A stretch of DNA of 64,000 nt from Clostridium saccharoperbutylacetonicum N1-4(HMT). Lineage in GTDB: Bacteria; Bacillota; Clostridia; Clostridiales; Clostridiaceae. Positions 23,555-33,532 of this stretch are shown here, piece after piece. Position 1 is the stretch's first letter, and every line of letters starts with the position of its first letter. A program made the position numbers and the translations under genes. The notes below the pieces were generated by a model. It ran no database searches. It was not told the DNA's origin and saw only the letters and a list, made by a program, of their open reading frames with translations. Location: the NCBI RefSeq assembly GCF_000340885.1, contig NC_020291.1:627001-691000 (forward strand). Reading direction: 5' to 3'.

Positions 23555-24664
23555 ATGATAAAAAACTTTTCGAAGAAAATTATTGCTCTAGTAATACTTA
23601 TTGCAGTAATTATTTGTTATGCAGCTAAAGATGTAATTTTTAATTATTATTATACAAATTTTAGTGAAGCATATGCGGATCCAATAAGTAGCGAAGCAGA
23701 TTTTAAGTTTGATTCTAAAACAGGAGAAATAATAAAATATATAGGGAAGCAACCTAAAGTAGTTATACCAGATACAATTAATGGCGAAGCAGTGACAGGT
23801 ATAAGGAAAAATGCATTTGCAGATTGCAGTAATTTAGAAAAGATAACAATTTCTGATAGCATAACGAATATAGGGATCAATGCCTTTGGAAACTGTGTTA
23901 ATTTAAAGAATATACTTGTGAAATATAATAATAAATATTATACGAGCATTGATGGGGTGCTGTTCAATAAGCTGAAGACTGAAATAATAAAATATCCTGA
24001 AGGAAAAAAAGAGACAAACTACACAATTCCTAAAAGTGTTGTAAGTATTGGAGATGGGACATTTATATCCTCTCATAATCTAACTAATATAACTATTCCT
24101 AATAGTGTAACAAGTATTGGAGAAAAAGCATTTAATGGTTGTAATGGCTTAGCAAGTATAAATATACCTGATGGTGTGACTAATATAGGTAATAATGCAT
24201 TTGGGCATTGTAATAAATTGATAAACATAAAAATTCCGAGTGGTGTAACGAATATAAGCAGTAGTGAATTTGCAGATTGTATTAGCTTAGAAAGTGTAAC
24301 AATTTCTAATAGTGTAGTAAGTATAGGGGATAGTGCGTTTTATGGTTGTATTGGCTTAAAAAGCATTGAAATTCCGGACAGCGTTACAAGTATTGGAAGT
24401 GGTGCATTTTATGGCTGCAGTAATCTGGAAAAGGTAACTATTCCAAATGGATTAGTGAGTATAGAAAAATATGCGTTTTATGAATGTGTTAGTTTAGCAG
24501 ATGTAACAATCCCAAGTAGTGTAACAAGTATAGGGAAAAATGCATTTTTGGGCTGTGTTAATACTATATTTTATTTGGAAAATCAAAAAACTAAAGAATT
24601 GCTCCTTCAGCTAGAGGATAATTCAGCTACATATATGGATAGTAGTAAGATAGTAATAAAATAA
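23555..24664 (+). CDS. Secreted BspA-type leucine-rich-repeat protein
   Basis: 369 residues. An N-terminal membrane segment (IIALVILIAVIICYA, residues ~8-24) anchors or exports it. About ten 23-residue LRR_5 repeats follow with the pattern ITIPNSVTSIGxxAFxGCxxL. One unit is interrupted by ~25 residues (YNNKYYTSIDGVLFNK), a common feature of the family. Such proteins often mediate surface binding. No cell-wall anchor motif is visible. The ATG follows AAGGGGAT. Confidence 0.88.
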   Translation: MIKNFSKKIIALVILIAVIICYAAKDVIFNYYYTNFSEAYADPISSEADFKFDSKTGEIIKYIGKQPKVVIPDTINGEAVTGIRKNAFADCSNLEKITISDSITNIGINAFGNCVNLKNILVKYNNKYYTSIDGVLFNKLKTEIIKYPEGKKETNYTIPKSVVSIGDGTFISSHNLTNITIPNSVTSIGEKAFNGCNGLASINIPDGVTNIGNNAFGHCNKLINIKIPSGVTNISSSEFADCISLESVTISNSVVSIGDSAFYGCIGLKSIEIPDSVTSIGSGAFYGCSNLEKVTIPNGLVSIEKYAFYECVSLADVTIPSSVTSIGKNAFLGCVNTIFYLENQKTKELLLQLEDNSATYMDSSKIVIK

Positions 24665-24683
24665 TATAAATATTGCTATATCT

Positions 24684-24779
24684 TTAATAGTTATTTCTAT
24701 CGTGACGAATAAGCTCAAGAACTGCTAGAATAATCATTACAGGTATTATAATCCAATACATAAAAGCACAACCCTTCAT
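24684..24779 (-). CDS. Possible 31-residue membrane peptide
   Basis: A short frame on the minus strand, MKGCAFMYWIIIPVMIILAV then a charged tail LIRHDRNN. It looks like a single membrane helix with a basic end. There is no good ribosome site upstream, so the call is weak. Confidence 0.3.
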   Translation of the reverse strand: MKGCAFMYWIIIPVMIILAVLELIRHDRNNY

Positions 24780-24836
24780 TATTATTGGTAAAATATAGAA
24801 TATTTTATATAATTATAACACCTATTCGGAAAAATA

Positions 24837-24886
24837 CAATTTGCTTATCAGTTGTAATGCGTATATCATAACTAGTAAGCAAATTG
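24837..24886. other. Long hairpin before the zinc-ribbon gene
   Basis: CAATTTGCTTA and TAAGCAAATTG are perfect 11-bp arms, with CAGTT/AACT as an inner extension. There is no T run on the plus strand, so it may be a leader structure or a minus-strand terminator. Confidence 0.45.
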
Positions 24887-24920
24887 CATTTGTATTAAAA
24901 ATCTAATGAGGTGAAAATAA

Positions 24921-25136
24921 ATGTGGATAGTATGGATAATTATAGTTATGGTTTTAATATTTGCAGCGTTTAAAGCATTAAAGACCCATTTTGTGTGCAC
25001 TAAATGTGGAAAGAATTTCAAAATAGGTATTATGAAATATATATTTACTATACATATATTAGGAAAGCGTCTAGTTAAGTGCCCAGAGTGTGGACATATT
25101 GAACTTCTATTGCCTGAATGGGATAAAGAGCAGTAG
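24921..25136 (+). CDS. Small membrane protein with zinc ribbon
   Basis: 71 residues. An N-terminal helix WIVWIIIVMVLIFAAF is followed by two CxxC knuckles, CTKCG near residue 31 and CPECG near residue 59, a classical four-cysteine zinc ribbon on the cytoplasmic side. Function unknown. It is preceded by GAGGTG and followed by a terminator. Confidence 0.7.
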   Translation: MWIVWIIIVMVLIFAAFKALKTHFVCTKCGKNFKIGIMKYIFTIHILGKRLVKCPECGHIELLLPEWDKEQ

Positions 25137-25172
25137 AAAGAGGAACTTAAAAAAAGAATAAATGAACTTTAT

Positions 25173-25201
25173 AAAGATGACATATAGGTGTCATCTTTTT
25201 A
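25173..25201 (+). terminator. Intrinsic terminator of the zinc-ribbon gene
   Basis: AAAGATGACA and TGTCATCTTT with a 6-nt loop and T run. Confidence 0.75.
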
Positions 25202-25355
25202 GTTATACAATACTTTAAGAAAGGAAGGGTTACAATTTGTTCTTGAATTATAAATCAGAAGAAAAAATTGATGAATGGTATAATTTTAATAAGATGGGTT
25301 TTTATAAACGGTAGAACGGGATATCAAATATATTATGTAGGAGATGAGTGAAATT

Positions 25356-25814
25356 ATGGCTTATAAATTAAAAGAAGTAACAATAAGAACTAATAATTCT
25401 GAAGAAGGAATGAAAGGGATTGGTGAGCTGTGGGAAGCTATTGTGAGTGGAGAACTTCCACTACTATTTGATAGTCAGCATGAGTTTCAGCAAGGTGTAT
25501 CGCCAGTTTCGAGATATAGTAGTTATTCTAGTGATGAAAGTGGAGATTATGATCTTACTGTGATGGCTGTAACTGCAGACTTCTTTGAAAAAATTGAGGT
25601 GGCAGTAAGCAAAGGTTTGTATAAAAAATATGATGAAGAAGATGAAAATGGAGACATAGGTGCGTGCACAAGAAGAGCTTGGGAAAAAGTATGGCAGCAG
25701 CAAAAAGCAGGGGATATAAATAGATCTTTTACAGAGGATTATGAAAGCACAGTTCCTGTTGAATATACTAAAGATGGAAAGGCACATTGTTATTTATACA
25801 TTGCTATTCAGTAG
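25356..25814 (+). CDS. GyrI/AraC-effector-binding-domain protein
   Basis: ~152 residues. The phrases IGELWEAIVSGELP, DYDLTVMAVTADF and FTEDYESTVPVEYTKDGKAH are those of stand-alone GyrI-like small-molecule-binding domains. These bind amphipathic drugs or act as hydrolases of reactive compounds. I prefer the ATG at 25356 (after AGGAG at 25339-25343) because the in-frame ATG at 25344 abuts the ribosome site. It has no DNA-binding domain. Confidence 0.7.
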   Translation: MAYKLKEVTIRTNNSEEGMKGIGELWEAIVSGELPLLFDSQHEFQQGVSPVSRYSSYSSDESGDYDLTVMAVTADFFEKIEVAVSKGLYKKYDEEDENGDIGACTRRAWEKVWQQQKAGDINRSFTEDYESTVPVEYTKDGKAHCYLYIAIQ

Positions 25815-25833
25815 AACGAAAATAAAATTCTAG

Positions 25834-25969
25834 CTTGTCACATCATTGCCATAAATATCTTATATTATAAATGTATAAGATATTTAAATATTATTTACCC
25901 CTTATTAAATAAATAATAATTAGTAGTGAGAATGATCTATTACCCCTTAGTAGATCATTCTTTTTTTGT
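25834..25969 (+). repeat. 135-bp direct repeat, copy 1 (includes a terminator)
   Basis: Starts CTTGTCACATCATTGCCA, contains the palindrome AAATATCTTAT/ATAAGATATTT, the block TTTACCCCTTATTAAATAAA, and ends with a terminator GAATGATCTA...TAGATCATTCTTTTTTT. Nearly identical to 27746-27880. This copy keeps the site that is split by the group II intron in copy 2. Confidence 0.85.
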
Positions 25970-26058
25970 TATTTGTTATTATATGAGAGAAAATATTTTT
26001 ATTTACGTTATATAATATGTAAGAGCTTTTACGAAACTAATTGATTGGAGAAATTTTA

Positions 26059-26619
26059 ATGAGGTGTACCGAAAAAAATTATATTAGTAGATTAAAAAGA
26101 GGGAAAGAAGATGCACTAGAATTTATAGTAGATAAATATTTAGGACTAGTTAAATCGGCTGTATATAACGTGTTAGCAAGTATTGATAAGAATGAGCTTA
26201 TTGAAGAATGTATAAATGATGTTTTTCTTTCAATATGGAACAATTCGGATAAATTTACTGGTGAAGAGGTTGATTTTAAGAAATGGATATTTAAAATAGC
26301 AAGATTTAAAGCTATTGATTATTACAGAAGAGAAGTTAAAAATATAGATTTAAGTATAGAAGATAGAGAAATTAGTTCAAATGAATTAGTTGAAGAAGAA
26401 ATTATTAAGGCAGAGGAGAGAAGTGAACTATTAAATTTAATCAATACTCTTGAGCCTATGGATAGAGATATATTTGTTATGAAGTTTTTTCTAGGAATAA
26501 AGTCTGAGGATATTGCTAAGAAGTTAGGACTTACAAGAGCAGCAATAGATAATAGAATTTATAGAGGAAAGAAGAAGCTTGGTGAGAAAATAACCAGATT
26601 AAATTTGGAGGTAGTGTAG
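26059..26619 (+). CDS. ECF-type RNA polymerase sigma factor
   Basis: ~186 residues from the ATG at 26059 (GGAG 8 nt upstream; the earlier TTG at 26041 lacks a site). Region 2 is at residues ~20-85 (FKKWIFKIARFKAIDYYRRE). Region 4, with helix-turn-helix, is at ~125-180 (DIFVMKFFLGIKSEDIAKKL then GLTRAAIDNRIYRGKKKL). It directs polymerase to a small regulon and is held by the DUF4179 anti-sigma encoded immediately downstream. Confidence 0.92.
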   Translation: MRCTEKNYISRLKRGKEDALEFIVDKYLGLVKSAVYNVLASIDKNELIEECINDVFLSIWNNSDKFTGEEVDFKKWIFKIARFKAIDYYRREVKNIDLSIEDREISSNELVEEEIIKAEERSELLNLINTLEPMDRDIFVMKFFLGIKSEDIAKKLGLTRAAIDNRIYRGKKKLGEKITRLNLEVV

Positions 26620-26620
26620 C

Positions 26621-27739
26621 ATGAAGGACATTTATGAAATATTAAATGAAGTTGATATAGAGGAAGCTGAAATGGAAATGATGAATGTATCTGATATTGA
26701 AAAAGTAAAGGTGAAAAAATATTTAAAGAAGTCTATAAATAAAAAGAAAACATGGAAAAGGAAGTGGATGGCTGCAGCGGTTTTAGTTTTTTCTTTAATT
26801 AGCGGTACAGGAATCTTTGGAATTGCATATCCATCCTATGCGGCAGAAGTTCCAATAGTTGGAGATATATTTAGGTTTATAGATAATGGGAGAACAGGGG
26901 CTTATGATAAATATAAGGAATATTCAGATATAGTAGGAGCTACACAAGAAAGCAATGGTATTAAAGTTACTATAAAAGAAGCGATTTTTGATGGAAGAAC
27001 TTTGACTTACACTTATGAAATAATAAGTGATAAGGATTTGGGGGATAATCCATTCTTCAACATGAATGGACCAAGAATTAATATAAAAGATTATAGTGGC
27101 GGATCAGGAGGCAGTTCTGGAGTAAAGAAAGTTGCTAAGAATACTTATGTAGGCCAAGATACTGTTACCATTAATGAAGAAAGAAAGGCCATAAGCTTTG
27201 AACTAAACTTTACGGATATAGGAGATATGAGTTCAGAGAATTCTAAAGAAACAAAAGGAGATTGGAAGTTTAAAATTAATTTGAAAGCATTAAATAGTGT
27301 CAATCAATTAATTAATAAGACAACTGAAAAAGATGGGGTTAAATTAAACCTAGAAAGCATTTCTAAAACTCCCGTATCCTTTACTTTAAACTATTCTCAA
27401 GAAGTGTCAAAAGAGCTACAGGAAAAATATTTTGTTGTGGATATTCCAATAGAAGAAGTAAAAGATGATTTTGGGAATGTTTATAAAGCAACCAATATTT
27501 TAACAAATGAAGGTAGTGAAGGAAGAAATTCTGGAAAATCAATGTCAAGTTTTGGGGTGTTAAATCCTAATGCAACTAAACTAATAATAACTCCTAAAGT
27601 GCATTTATCAAATAATGTTCATCAAGAATCGAGTGATGGAGAGGGACATGTAGTTAATACAAGTCCTATTATAGATAAGGAACATCCTATAAGTGGCGGA
27701 ATTACATTGGACGATATTGTTATTGATCTAGAAAAATAA
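26621..27739 (+). CDS. DUF4179 membrane-bound anti-sigma factor
   Basis: 372 residues. The cytoplasmic N-terminus (1-50, acidic then Lys-rich) would bind the sigma factor. A single membrane helix is at ~52-72 (MAAAVLVFSLISGTGIFGIA). The extracellular DUF4179 domain follows (VPIVGDIFRFIDNG), with a Gly/Ser stretch GGSGGSSG. It starts one base after the sigma gene stop, so translation is coupled. The sensed signal is probably at the cell surface. Confidence 0.88.
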   Translation: MKDIYEILNEVDIEEAEMEMMNVSDIEKVKVKKYLKKSINKKKTWKRKWMAAAVLVFSLISGTGIFGIAYPSYAAEVPIVGDIFRFIDNGRTGAYDKYKEYSDIVGATQESNGIKVTIKEAIFDGRTLTYTYEIISDKDLGDNPFFNMNGPRINIKDYSGGSGGSSGVKKVAKNTYVGQDTVTINEERKAISFELNFTDIGDMSSENSKETKGDWKFKINLKALNSVNQLINKTTEKDGVKLNLESISKTPVSFTLNYSQEVSKELQEKYFVVDIPIEEVKDDFGNVYKATNILTNEGSEGRNSGKSMSSFGVLNPNATKLIITPKVHLSNNVHQESSDGEGHVVNTSPIIDKEHPISGGITLDDIVIDLEK

Positions 27740-27745
27740 TTATAA

Positions 27746-27878
27746 CTTGTCACATTATTGCCACAAATATCTTATATTATAAGTGTATAAGATATATATA
27801 CATTATTTACCCCTTATTAAATAAATAATAGTTAGTAGTTAGAATGATCTATTACCCCTAGTAGATCATTCTTTTTTT
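27746..27878 (+). repeat. 135-bp direct repeat, copy 2, interrupted by the group II intron
   Basis: About 95% identical to 25834-25969 by eye. It ends in the same terminator hairpin; the group II intron begins right after the seven T. Confidence 0.85.
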
Positions 27879-29800
27879 GTGTGCCCAGCATGGGTACGTA
27901 CTAATCGGTGAAAGTCCGTAATGGGGGCTGATAGTGCCAACCATTAGCCTAAGACAAGGGTGTCCATCGTGAGATGGAATCTGAAGGAAGTCGGCGGCAA
28001 AGCCTTGGTCTGAGGTACACGAATTACATTTGAGGCTCAAAGCTACGGGTAAACTTGCAAAACAAAGTAAAGCCCTATAACTATCCGAAGTAGCTTGAGT
28101 AAATGTAGCAGATGGATGAGGTGAAAGTGCGTGTTCTTACCTGGGGAGATCTGATAGATACGTACCATAAGAATTAAATTTCTAGGTCACAACCTATATA
28201 GTGATATATAGCTGAACTATCAGAAGTCAGCAGAAGTCATAGTAACTCCGCTAATCGCGATAGTGGATGAAGGACTGAACGTTAGGAGGTTTACAACTTT
28301 GGATAAATCAAAGAAATTGCAAAGAAAGCAGAAAACTCAATATAGAGACCAATTGATGGAAGTAGAAGTGGAACTTCAAGGTAAATCAAAGGTGCCGAGT
28401 AATTCTAGGGTTTTACCAAATAGAGAAAGCGTAAACGATGGAGCATTTGATACTAGTAGATTACTTGAAGAAGTTCTAGAAAGAAATAATATGCTTTTAG
28501 CACTTAAAAGAGTAATTAGCAATAAAGGTAGTCATGGTGTTGATGGAATGAAGACCGATGAACTTCGTGAGCATATCAAGAAACACTGGGAAACAATTAA
28601 AGTTAAACTACTAGAAAGTAAATATAATCCGTCACCTGTAAGGAGAAAAGAAATATCTAAACCAGATGGTGGAGTTAGACTTTTGGGAATACCAACTGTA
28701 CAAGATAGATTAATTCAACAAGCAATTGCTCAAGTATTATCTAAAATATATGAACCTCTATTCTCCGAAAATAGTTTCGGTTTCCGACCTCATAGAGGAG
28801 CAAAGGACGCTATAACGAAATCAAAACAGTATATAACTCAAGGAAATAGATGGGTTATAGATATGGATTTAGAGAAATTCTTTGATAAAGTTAATCATGA
28901 TATTCTCATGAACAAACTTGAAAAGAAGATACAAGACAAAAGGTTATTATCTCTAATAAGAAAATATCTTAAAAGCGGAATTCTCATAAATGGGGTCTCG
29001 GTAGCAAGTGAAGAAGGGACACCACAAGGTGGTCCGTTAAGTCCGCTATTAGCTAATATAATGTTAGATGAATTGGATAAAGAACTTGAAAGACGAGGTT
29101 ACAAATTTTGTAGATATGCAGATGATAATAACATATATGTTAAAAGCAAAAGAGCAGGGTTTAGAGTAATGAAATCTATAACCAATATAATTGAAAATAA
29201 TTTGAAACTTAAAGTAAACAAGGATAAAAGTGCAGTAGACTTTGTATCAAAACGAAAGTTTTTAGGATTTTCGTTTTACTTCTCGAAAAGCGGAGCAGAA
29301 ATAAGAATCCATGAGAAATCTATAAAGAAATTCAAGGAAAAGGTCAAATTCTATACTAACAGAAATAAAGGAATTAGTATGGAATACAGGCTACACAAAT
29401 TAAATCAAATCACAAAAGGATGGATTAATTACTATGGAATTGCTAACGCACGCGGAAAGCTAATTGAACTAGATAAATGGATTAGAAGAAGACTAAGAGC
29501 TTGCATATGGAAACAATGGAAGAAGATCAGCACTAAACAAAGAAATCTGGCTAAATTAGGAATCGATAAATACAAAGCATGGGAATATGCAAATACAAGA
29601 AAAGGCTATTGGAGAATATACAAAAGCCCAATTTTGAGCAAGTCTTTAAACAATAAATACCTAGAATCTCTAGGATTTATTAGTCTAACACAAACATATC
29701 AAATGAGACATTAAATTCTGATGAACCGCCGTATACCGAACGGTACGTACGATGGTGTGAGAGGTCGGAAAACAAAATAATTGTTTTCCTCCTACTCGAT
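27879..29800 (+). mobile_element. Group II intron (bacterial class C type) inserted after a terminator
   Basis: The 5' end GTGTGCCCAGCATGGGTAC matches the group II intron start. Structured RNA domains fill 27879-28290, the reverse transcriptase ORF lies in domain IV, and domain V/VI are at ~29722-29800 (GAACCGCCGTATACCGAACG), ending CCTACTCGAT. Insertion immediately 3' of a rho-independent terminator is the class C habit. Copy 1 of the 135-bp repeat shows the empty site (T7 followed by GTTATT). In domain V one position that is usually G reads A (TACGATGG), which would put a C-A mismatch in the helix holding the catalytic triad. Confidence 0.88.
28299..29714 (+). CDS. ltrA: Group II intron-encoded reverse transcriptase/maturase
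   Basis: 471 residues from the TTG at 28299, 9 nt after AGGAGG. RT blocks: SHGVDGMKTDELRE (block 1), VRLLGIPTVQDRLIQQAIAQ, FGFRPHRGAKDAI, IDMDLEKFFDKVNHDIL, GTPQGGPLSPLLANI and the catalytic RYADD, here followed by NN where CN is usual. The maturase domain X (ITKGWINYYGIA) follows. There is no HNH endonuclease domain, consistent with class C introns. The reading frame is complete, so the protein may be active in splicing and reverse transcription. Confidence 0.92.
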   Translation: MDKSKKLQRKQKTQYRDQLMEVEVELQGKSKVPSNSRVLPNRESVNDGAFDTSRLLEEVLERNNMLLALKRVISNKGSHGVDGMKTDELREHIKKHWETIKVKLLESKYNPSPVRRKEISKPDGGVRLLGIPTVQDRLIQQAIAQVLSKIYEPLFSENSFGFRPHRGAKDAITKSKQYITQGNRWVIDMDLEKFFDKVNHDILMNKLEKKIQDKRLLSLIRKYLKSGILINGVSVASEEGTPQGGPLSPLLANIMLDELDKELERRGYKFCRYADDNNIYVKSKRAGFRVMKSITNIIENNLKLKVNKDKSAVDFVSKRKFLGFSFYFSKSGAEIRIHEKSIKKFKEKVKFYTNRNKGISMEYRLHKLNQITKGWINYYGIANARGKLIELDKWIRRRLRACIWKQWKKISTKQRNLAKLGIDKYKAWEYANTRKGYWRIYKSPILSKSLNNKYLESLGFISLTQTYQMRH

Positions 29801-29819
29801 TGTTTAAAAAGTTAAAGAT

Positions 29820-29852
29820 AAAAAAAGACTTCAAATAAAGAAGAAGTTTCTT
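29820..29852 (-). terminator. Probable terminator of msrA
   Basis: On the minus strand ACTTC and GAAGT surround a 10-nt loop and are followed by a T7 run. The stem is short. Confidence 0.45.
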
Positions 29853-29870
29853 TACTTAAAGCCTTTGTTA

Positions 29871-30344
29871 TTAATCTAACTTTATATGACAGTAACCATT
29901 TGGATTCTTCTTAAGGTATTTTTGGTGATATTCTTCAGCAGCATAGAAACCTTTCAAGGGCATTACTTCAGTTACTATATCTTTAGTATAGTTTTTTTGA
30001 AGAGACGCTTTGCTTTGCATAATTAAGTCTTTATCATTTTCGTCAATATAATAAATTCCTGTTCTGTATTGGCTGCCTATATCATTTCCTTGTTTATTAA
30101 AACTTGTAGGGTCTATTATTTCCCAATATTTATCTAGTAAAGTGGTTAAACTTATTTTAGTTTCATCATAAGTTATATAACAAGCTTCAGCATGGCCAGT
30201 GCTTCCGCTACAAACTTCTTCGTATGTAGGATTTGCTGTGGTTCCATTTGCATAACCAACTTTGGTTTCGACTATGCCATCTATTCTAGAAATAAATTCC
30301 TCTACACCCCAAAAACATCCGCCTGCTAATACTATTTTTTTCAT
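29871..30344 (-). CDS. msrA: Peptide methionine-S-sulfoxide reductase
   Basis: 157 residues with the signature [10 protein letters not shown], Cys10 being the catalytic nucleophile. [21 protein letters not shown] and [10 protein letters not shown] are all typical of MsrA. It repairs oxidised methionine in proteins using thioredoxin. The start follows AAAGAGGTG. It stands alone, convergent with the intron; no msrB domain is fused. Confidence 0.95.
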   Translation of the reverse strand: MKKIVLAGGCFWGVEEFISRIDGIVETKVGYANGTTANPTYEEVCSGSTGHAEACYITYDETKISLTTLLDKYWEIIDPTSFNKQGNDIGSQYRTGIYYIDENDKDLIMQSKASLQKNYTKDIVTEVMPLKGFYAAEEYHQKYLKKNPNGYCHIKLD

Positions 30345-30677
30345 TTCAAATCACCTCTTTATTAAATTATTATGAGATTTTATAAATAAGATTATTCTTA
30401 ATTCCAATATAGTATAAAGTCAATACTATTTTCAAGAGCAAAATATATTTTTTTGTTATGTAGAATAATAATGTTTATTTTTGTAGTGTATGTTAATTGA
30501 AAGGATAACATTAATAAGCTAACAGGTGGAAGGATAATGTTTCTTTTGTAGAATATTAAATTTTATAGTATAATAATGTTGAAGAGCAAAGTTAGTTCTA
30601 AATATGGGAATTAAATATTATTTCCTATTGTGTATATAAATATAGTGATAATGACAACATAAATAAGTATAAGTAAT

Positions 30678-30754
30678 GGATTGTTACTGATAATGCAGGC
30701 GATACCTAAGTGATATAGAATAAATATTTTATCTATATTCCTTGGGTATTTTTT
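30678..30754 (+). promoter_or_regulatory. BglG/LicT-type RNA antiterminator (RAT) and overlapping terminator
   Basis: The 29-nt site 30678-30706 (GGATTGTTACTG, GCAGGC, then GATACC) matches the ribonucleic antiterminator bound by BglG/LicT proteins. A terminator with TACCTAAG and CTTGGGTA arms overlaps its 3' end and is followed by T6. When the sugar is present the antiterminator protein should bind and allow reading into the phospho-glucosidase gene. No such protein gene is in the window. Confidence 0.88.
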
Positions 30755-30768
30755 ATAAAAAAATATAA

Positions 30769-32202
<1,434 letters not shown>

Positions 32203-32210
32203 AAAATATA

Positions 32211-32249
32211 AAATTAAGGTACTGAATAATTTTTCAGTGCCTTAATTTT
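32211..32249 (+). terminator. Intrinsic terminator of the GH1 gene
   Basis: AAATTAAGGTACTGAA pairs with TTCAGTGCCTTAATTTT; the stem is followed by T-rich sequence. Confidence 0.75.
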
Positions 32250-32386
32250 GGTTATAAAAAATTTGAGAAGCATATTTACTAATTCATTAATTGTTACTTA
32301 TTTATAAAAAAAGAGAATAATAATTTTGAAAATACAAATAATATAATGAAGTAAATTAAAAAAATGATATAAATACGAAGTTTATC

Positions 32387-32456
32387 TTGACAATATATAT
32401 ATGTAAATGATAAAATATATGTTTTGCTTGACAAAAATAAGTAGGTGGTATATAAT
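32387..32456 (+). promoter_or_regulatory. Tandem promoters of veg
   Basis: P1: TTGACA (32387-32392), 18 bp, TAAAAT. P2: TTGACA (32428-32433), 17 bp, TATAAT (32451-32456), a near-perfect consensus. Strong expression is expected, as known for veg in Bacillus. Confidence 0.8.
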
Positions 32457-32479
32457 ATACAGTGAAAGAGGGTGTTTAC

Positions 32480-32722
32480 GTGGAAAAAGTAAAAACTATT
32501 GCTTCCATAAAAAATGACATAGAGAGACATGTTGGTCAGAAGGTCACTCTAAAGGCTAATGGTGGAAGGAAAAAGATTTTAGTTAATGATGGTATCATTG
32601 AAAGTGTGTATCCAAGTATTTTCGTCATAAGATTAAAAGATGACACCCAAAGGACTGTGACTTATAGTTATTCAGATGTATTAACAAAGACTGTACAATT
32701 GGTATTTCCAACTATAATATAA
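32480..32722 (+). CDS. veg: Veg protein
   Basis: 80 residues; GTG start at 32480, ~7 nt after AGAGGGTG. The sequence KTIASIKNDIERHVGQKVTL then KANGGRKKILVNDGIIESVY and SDVLTKTVQLVF matches the Veg family (DUF1021). Bacillus Veg stimulates biofilm matrix genes through the SinR circuit; the clostridial role is unknown. In many Firmicutes veg precedes ispE; here ispE lies ~6.8 kb away, separated by the sporulation and cyanophycin genes. Confidence 0.92.
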   Translation: MEKVKTIASIKNDIERHVGQKVTLKANGGRKKILVNDGIIESVYPSIFVIRLKDDTQRTVTYSYSDVLTKTVQLVFPTII

Positions 32723-32748
32723 ACTTCGATTAAATCGGGGTTTTTTTT
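32722..32748 (+). terminator. Intrinsic terminator of veg
   Basis: AACTTCGATT and AATCGGGGTT pair (two G-U) and are followed by T8, directly at the stop codon. A further hairpin (AATAAACTCC/GGGAGTTTATT) lies at 32818-32847. Confidence 0.7.
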
Positions 32749-32969
32749 ATTTTCTAGAAAAATACATAATTTTTGAAGTATGAAAGGTTGATGATATAAA
32801 AGGCTTTAATAATTAATAATAAACTCCTTTAGGGGGAGTTTATTATTATATTTTCAAAGAAATAGATTTACTATTTAAATCTATATATGTTTTAGTTCAA
32901 ATATAAGGAGTATAATTAAATGAATATAGAGAATTACAGAATAAGGTGATTTTAAAGGAGGATAATTCA

Positions 32970-33290
32970 ATGATAGTTGTTACAACAGAAAATATTGTAG
33001 GTTATAAGGTAAAGGAAGTAAAGGGGCAGGCTTTTGGATTGATAGTAAGAAGTCGTGGACTAGGTGGAAACATAGTTGCTAGCTTAAGAAGTATTGTTGG
33101 CGGTGAAATTCATGAATATACAGAAATGCTTGAAGATGCACGTAAACAAGCTGTTGACCGTCTAGTTAAAAATGCATCTGCAATGGGAGCAAATGCAGTG
33201 GTAATGATGAGATTTGACTCTAGTGAGATTGGCCAGAATATGAGTGAAGTATTAGCATTTGGTACTGCAGTAGTAATTGAGAAGGAATAG
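32970..33290 (+). CDS. YbjQ/UPF0145 family protein
   Basis: ~106 residues; ATG at 32970 after AAAGGAGG. VVTTENIVGYKVKEVKGQ, the glycine-rich RSRGLGGNIVASLRSIVGG and ANAVVMMRFDSSE identify the YbjQ/heavy-metal-binding-like family, which forms pentamers; the function is not established. It is 5 bp before the next gene, so they form an operon. Confidence 0.85.
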   Translation: MIVVTTENIVGYKVKEVKGQAFGLIVRSRGLGGNIVASLRSIVGGEIHEYTEMLEDARKQAVDRLVKNASAMGANAVVMMRFDSSEIGQNMSEVLAFGTAVVIEKE

Positions 33291-33295
33291 ATAAC

Positions 33296-33532
33296 ATGTA
33301 CAAAATGTTTGATATTTATGTTTTAGTTGAAGTGGGAATTGTGATATTTGCTGTTGTTTCCTTCGTATTTTTAGATAAGAGATATAAAAAAAATCATGGC
33401 TCAAAAGTTCCAAATGGGTTTAAGAGGACTGAGGAGGTAACAATAGATCCTACAACTAATAAAAGACTTAGGGTTTATTATAATTCTGCTACTGGAGAAA
33501 GATTTTATCATGAAGAAGAGGATGAAGGTTAA
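33296..33532 (+). CDS. Small membrane-anchored protein downstream of YbjQ
   Basis: 78 residues. One N-terminal helix (IYVLVEVGIVIFAVVSFVFL) then a soluble tail with DPTTNKRLRVYYNSATGERF. It resembles small hypothetical proteins that accompany YbjQ genes. Function unknown. Confidence 0.6.
   Translation: MYKMFDIYVLVEVGIVIFAVVSFVFLDKRYKKNHGSKVPNGFKRTEEVTIDPTTNKRLRVYYNSATGERFYHEEEDEG

Noticed and set aside
25236..25313. 25-codon ORF starting with TTG upstream of the GyrI-like gene
   Set aside because: A ribosome-site-like AAGGAAGG precedes it, but the product is too short and unlike anything I know; a chance frame or a fragment is more likely.
28263..29714. Retron or diversity-generating reverse transcriptase
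   Set aside because: The 5' GTGTGCCCAGC start, domain V/VI at the 3' end and the maturase domain identify a group II intron; no msr/msd or variable repeat is seen.
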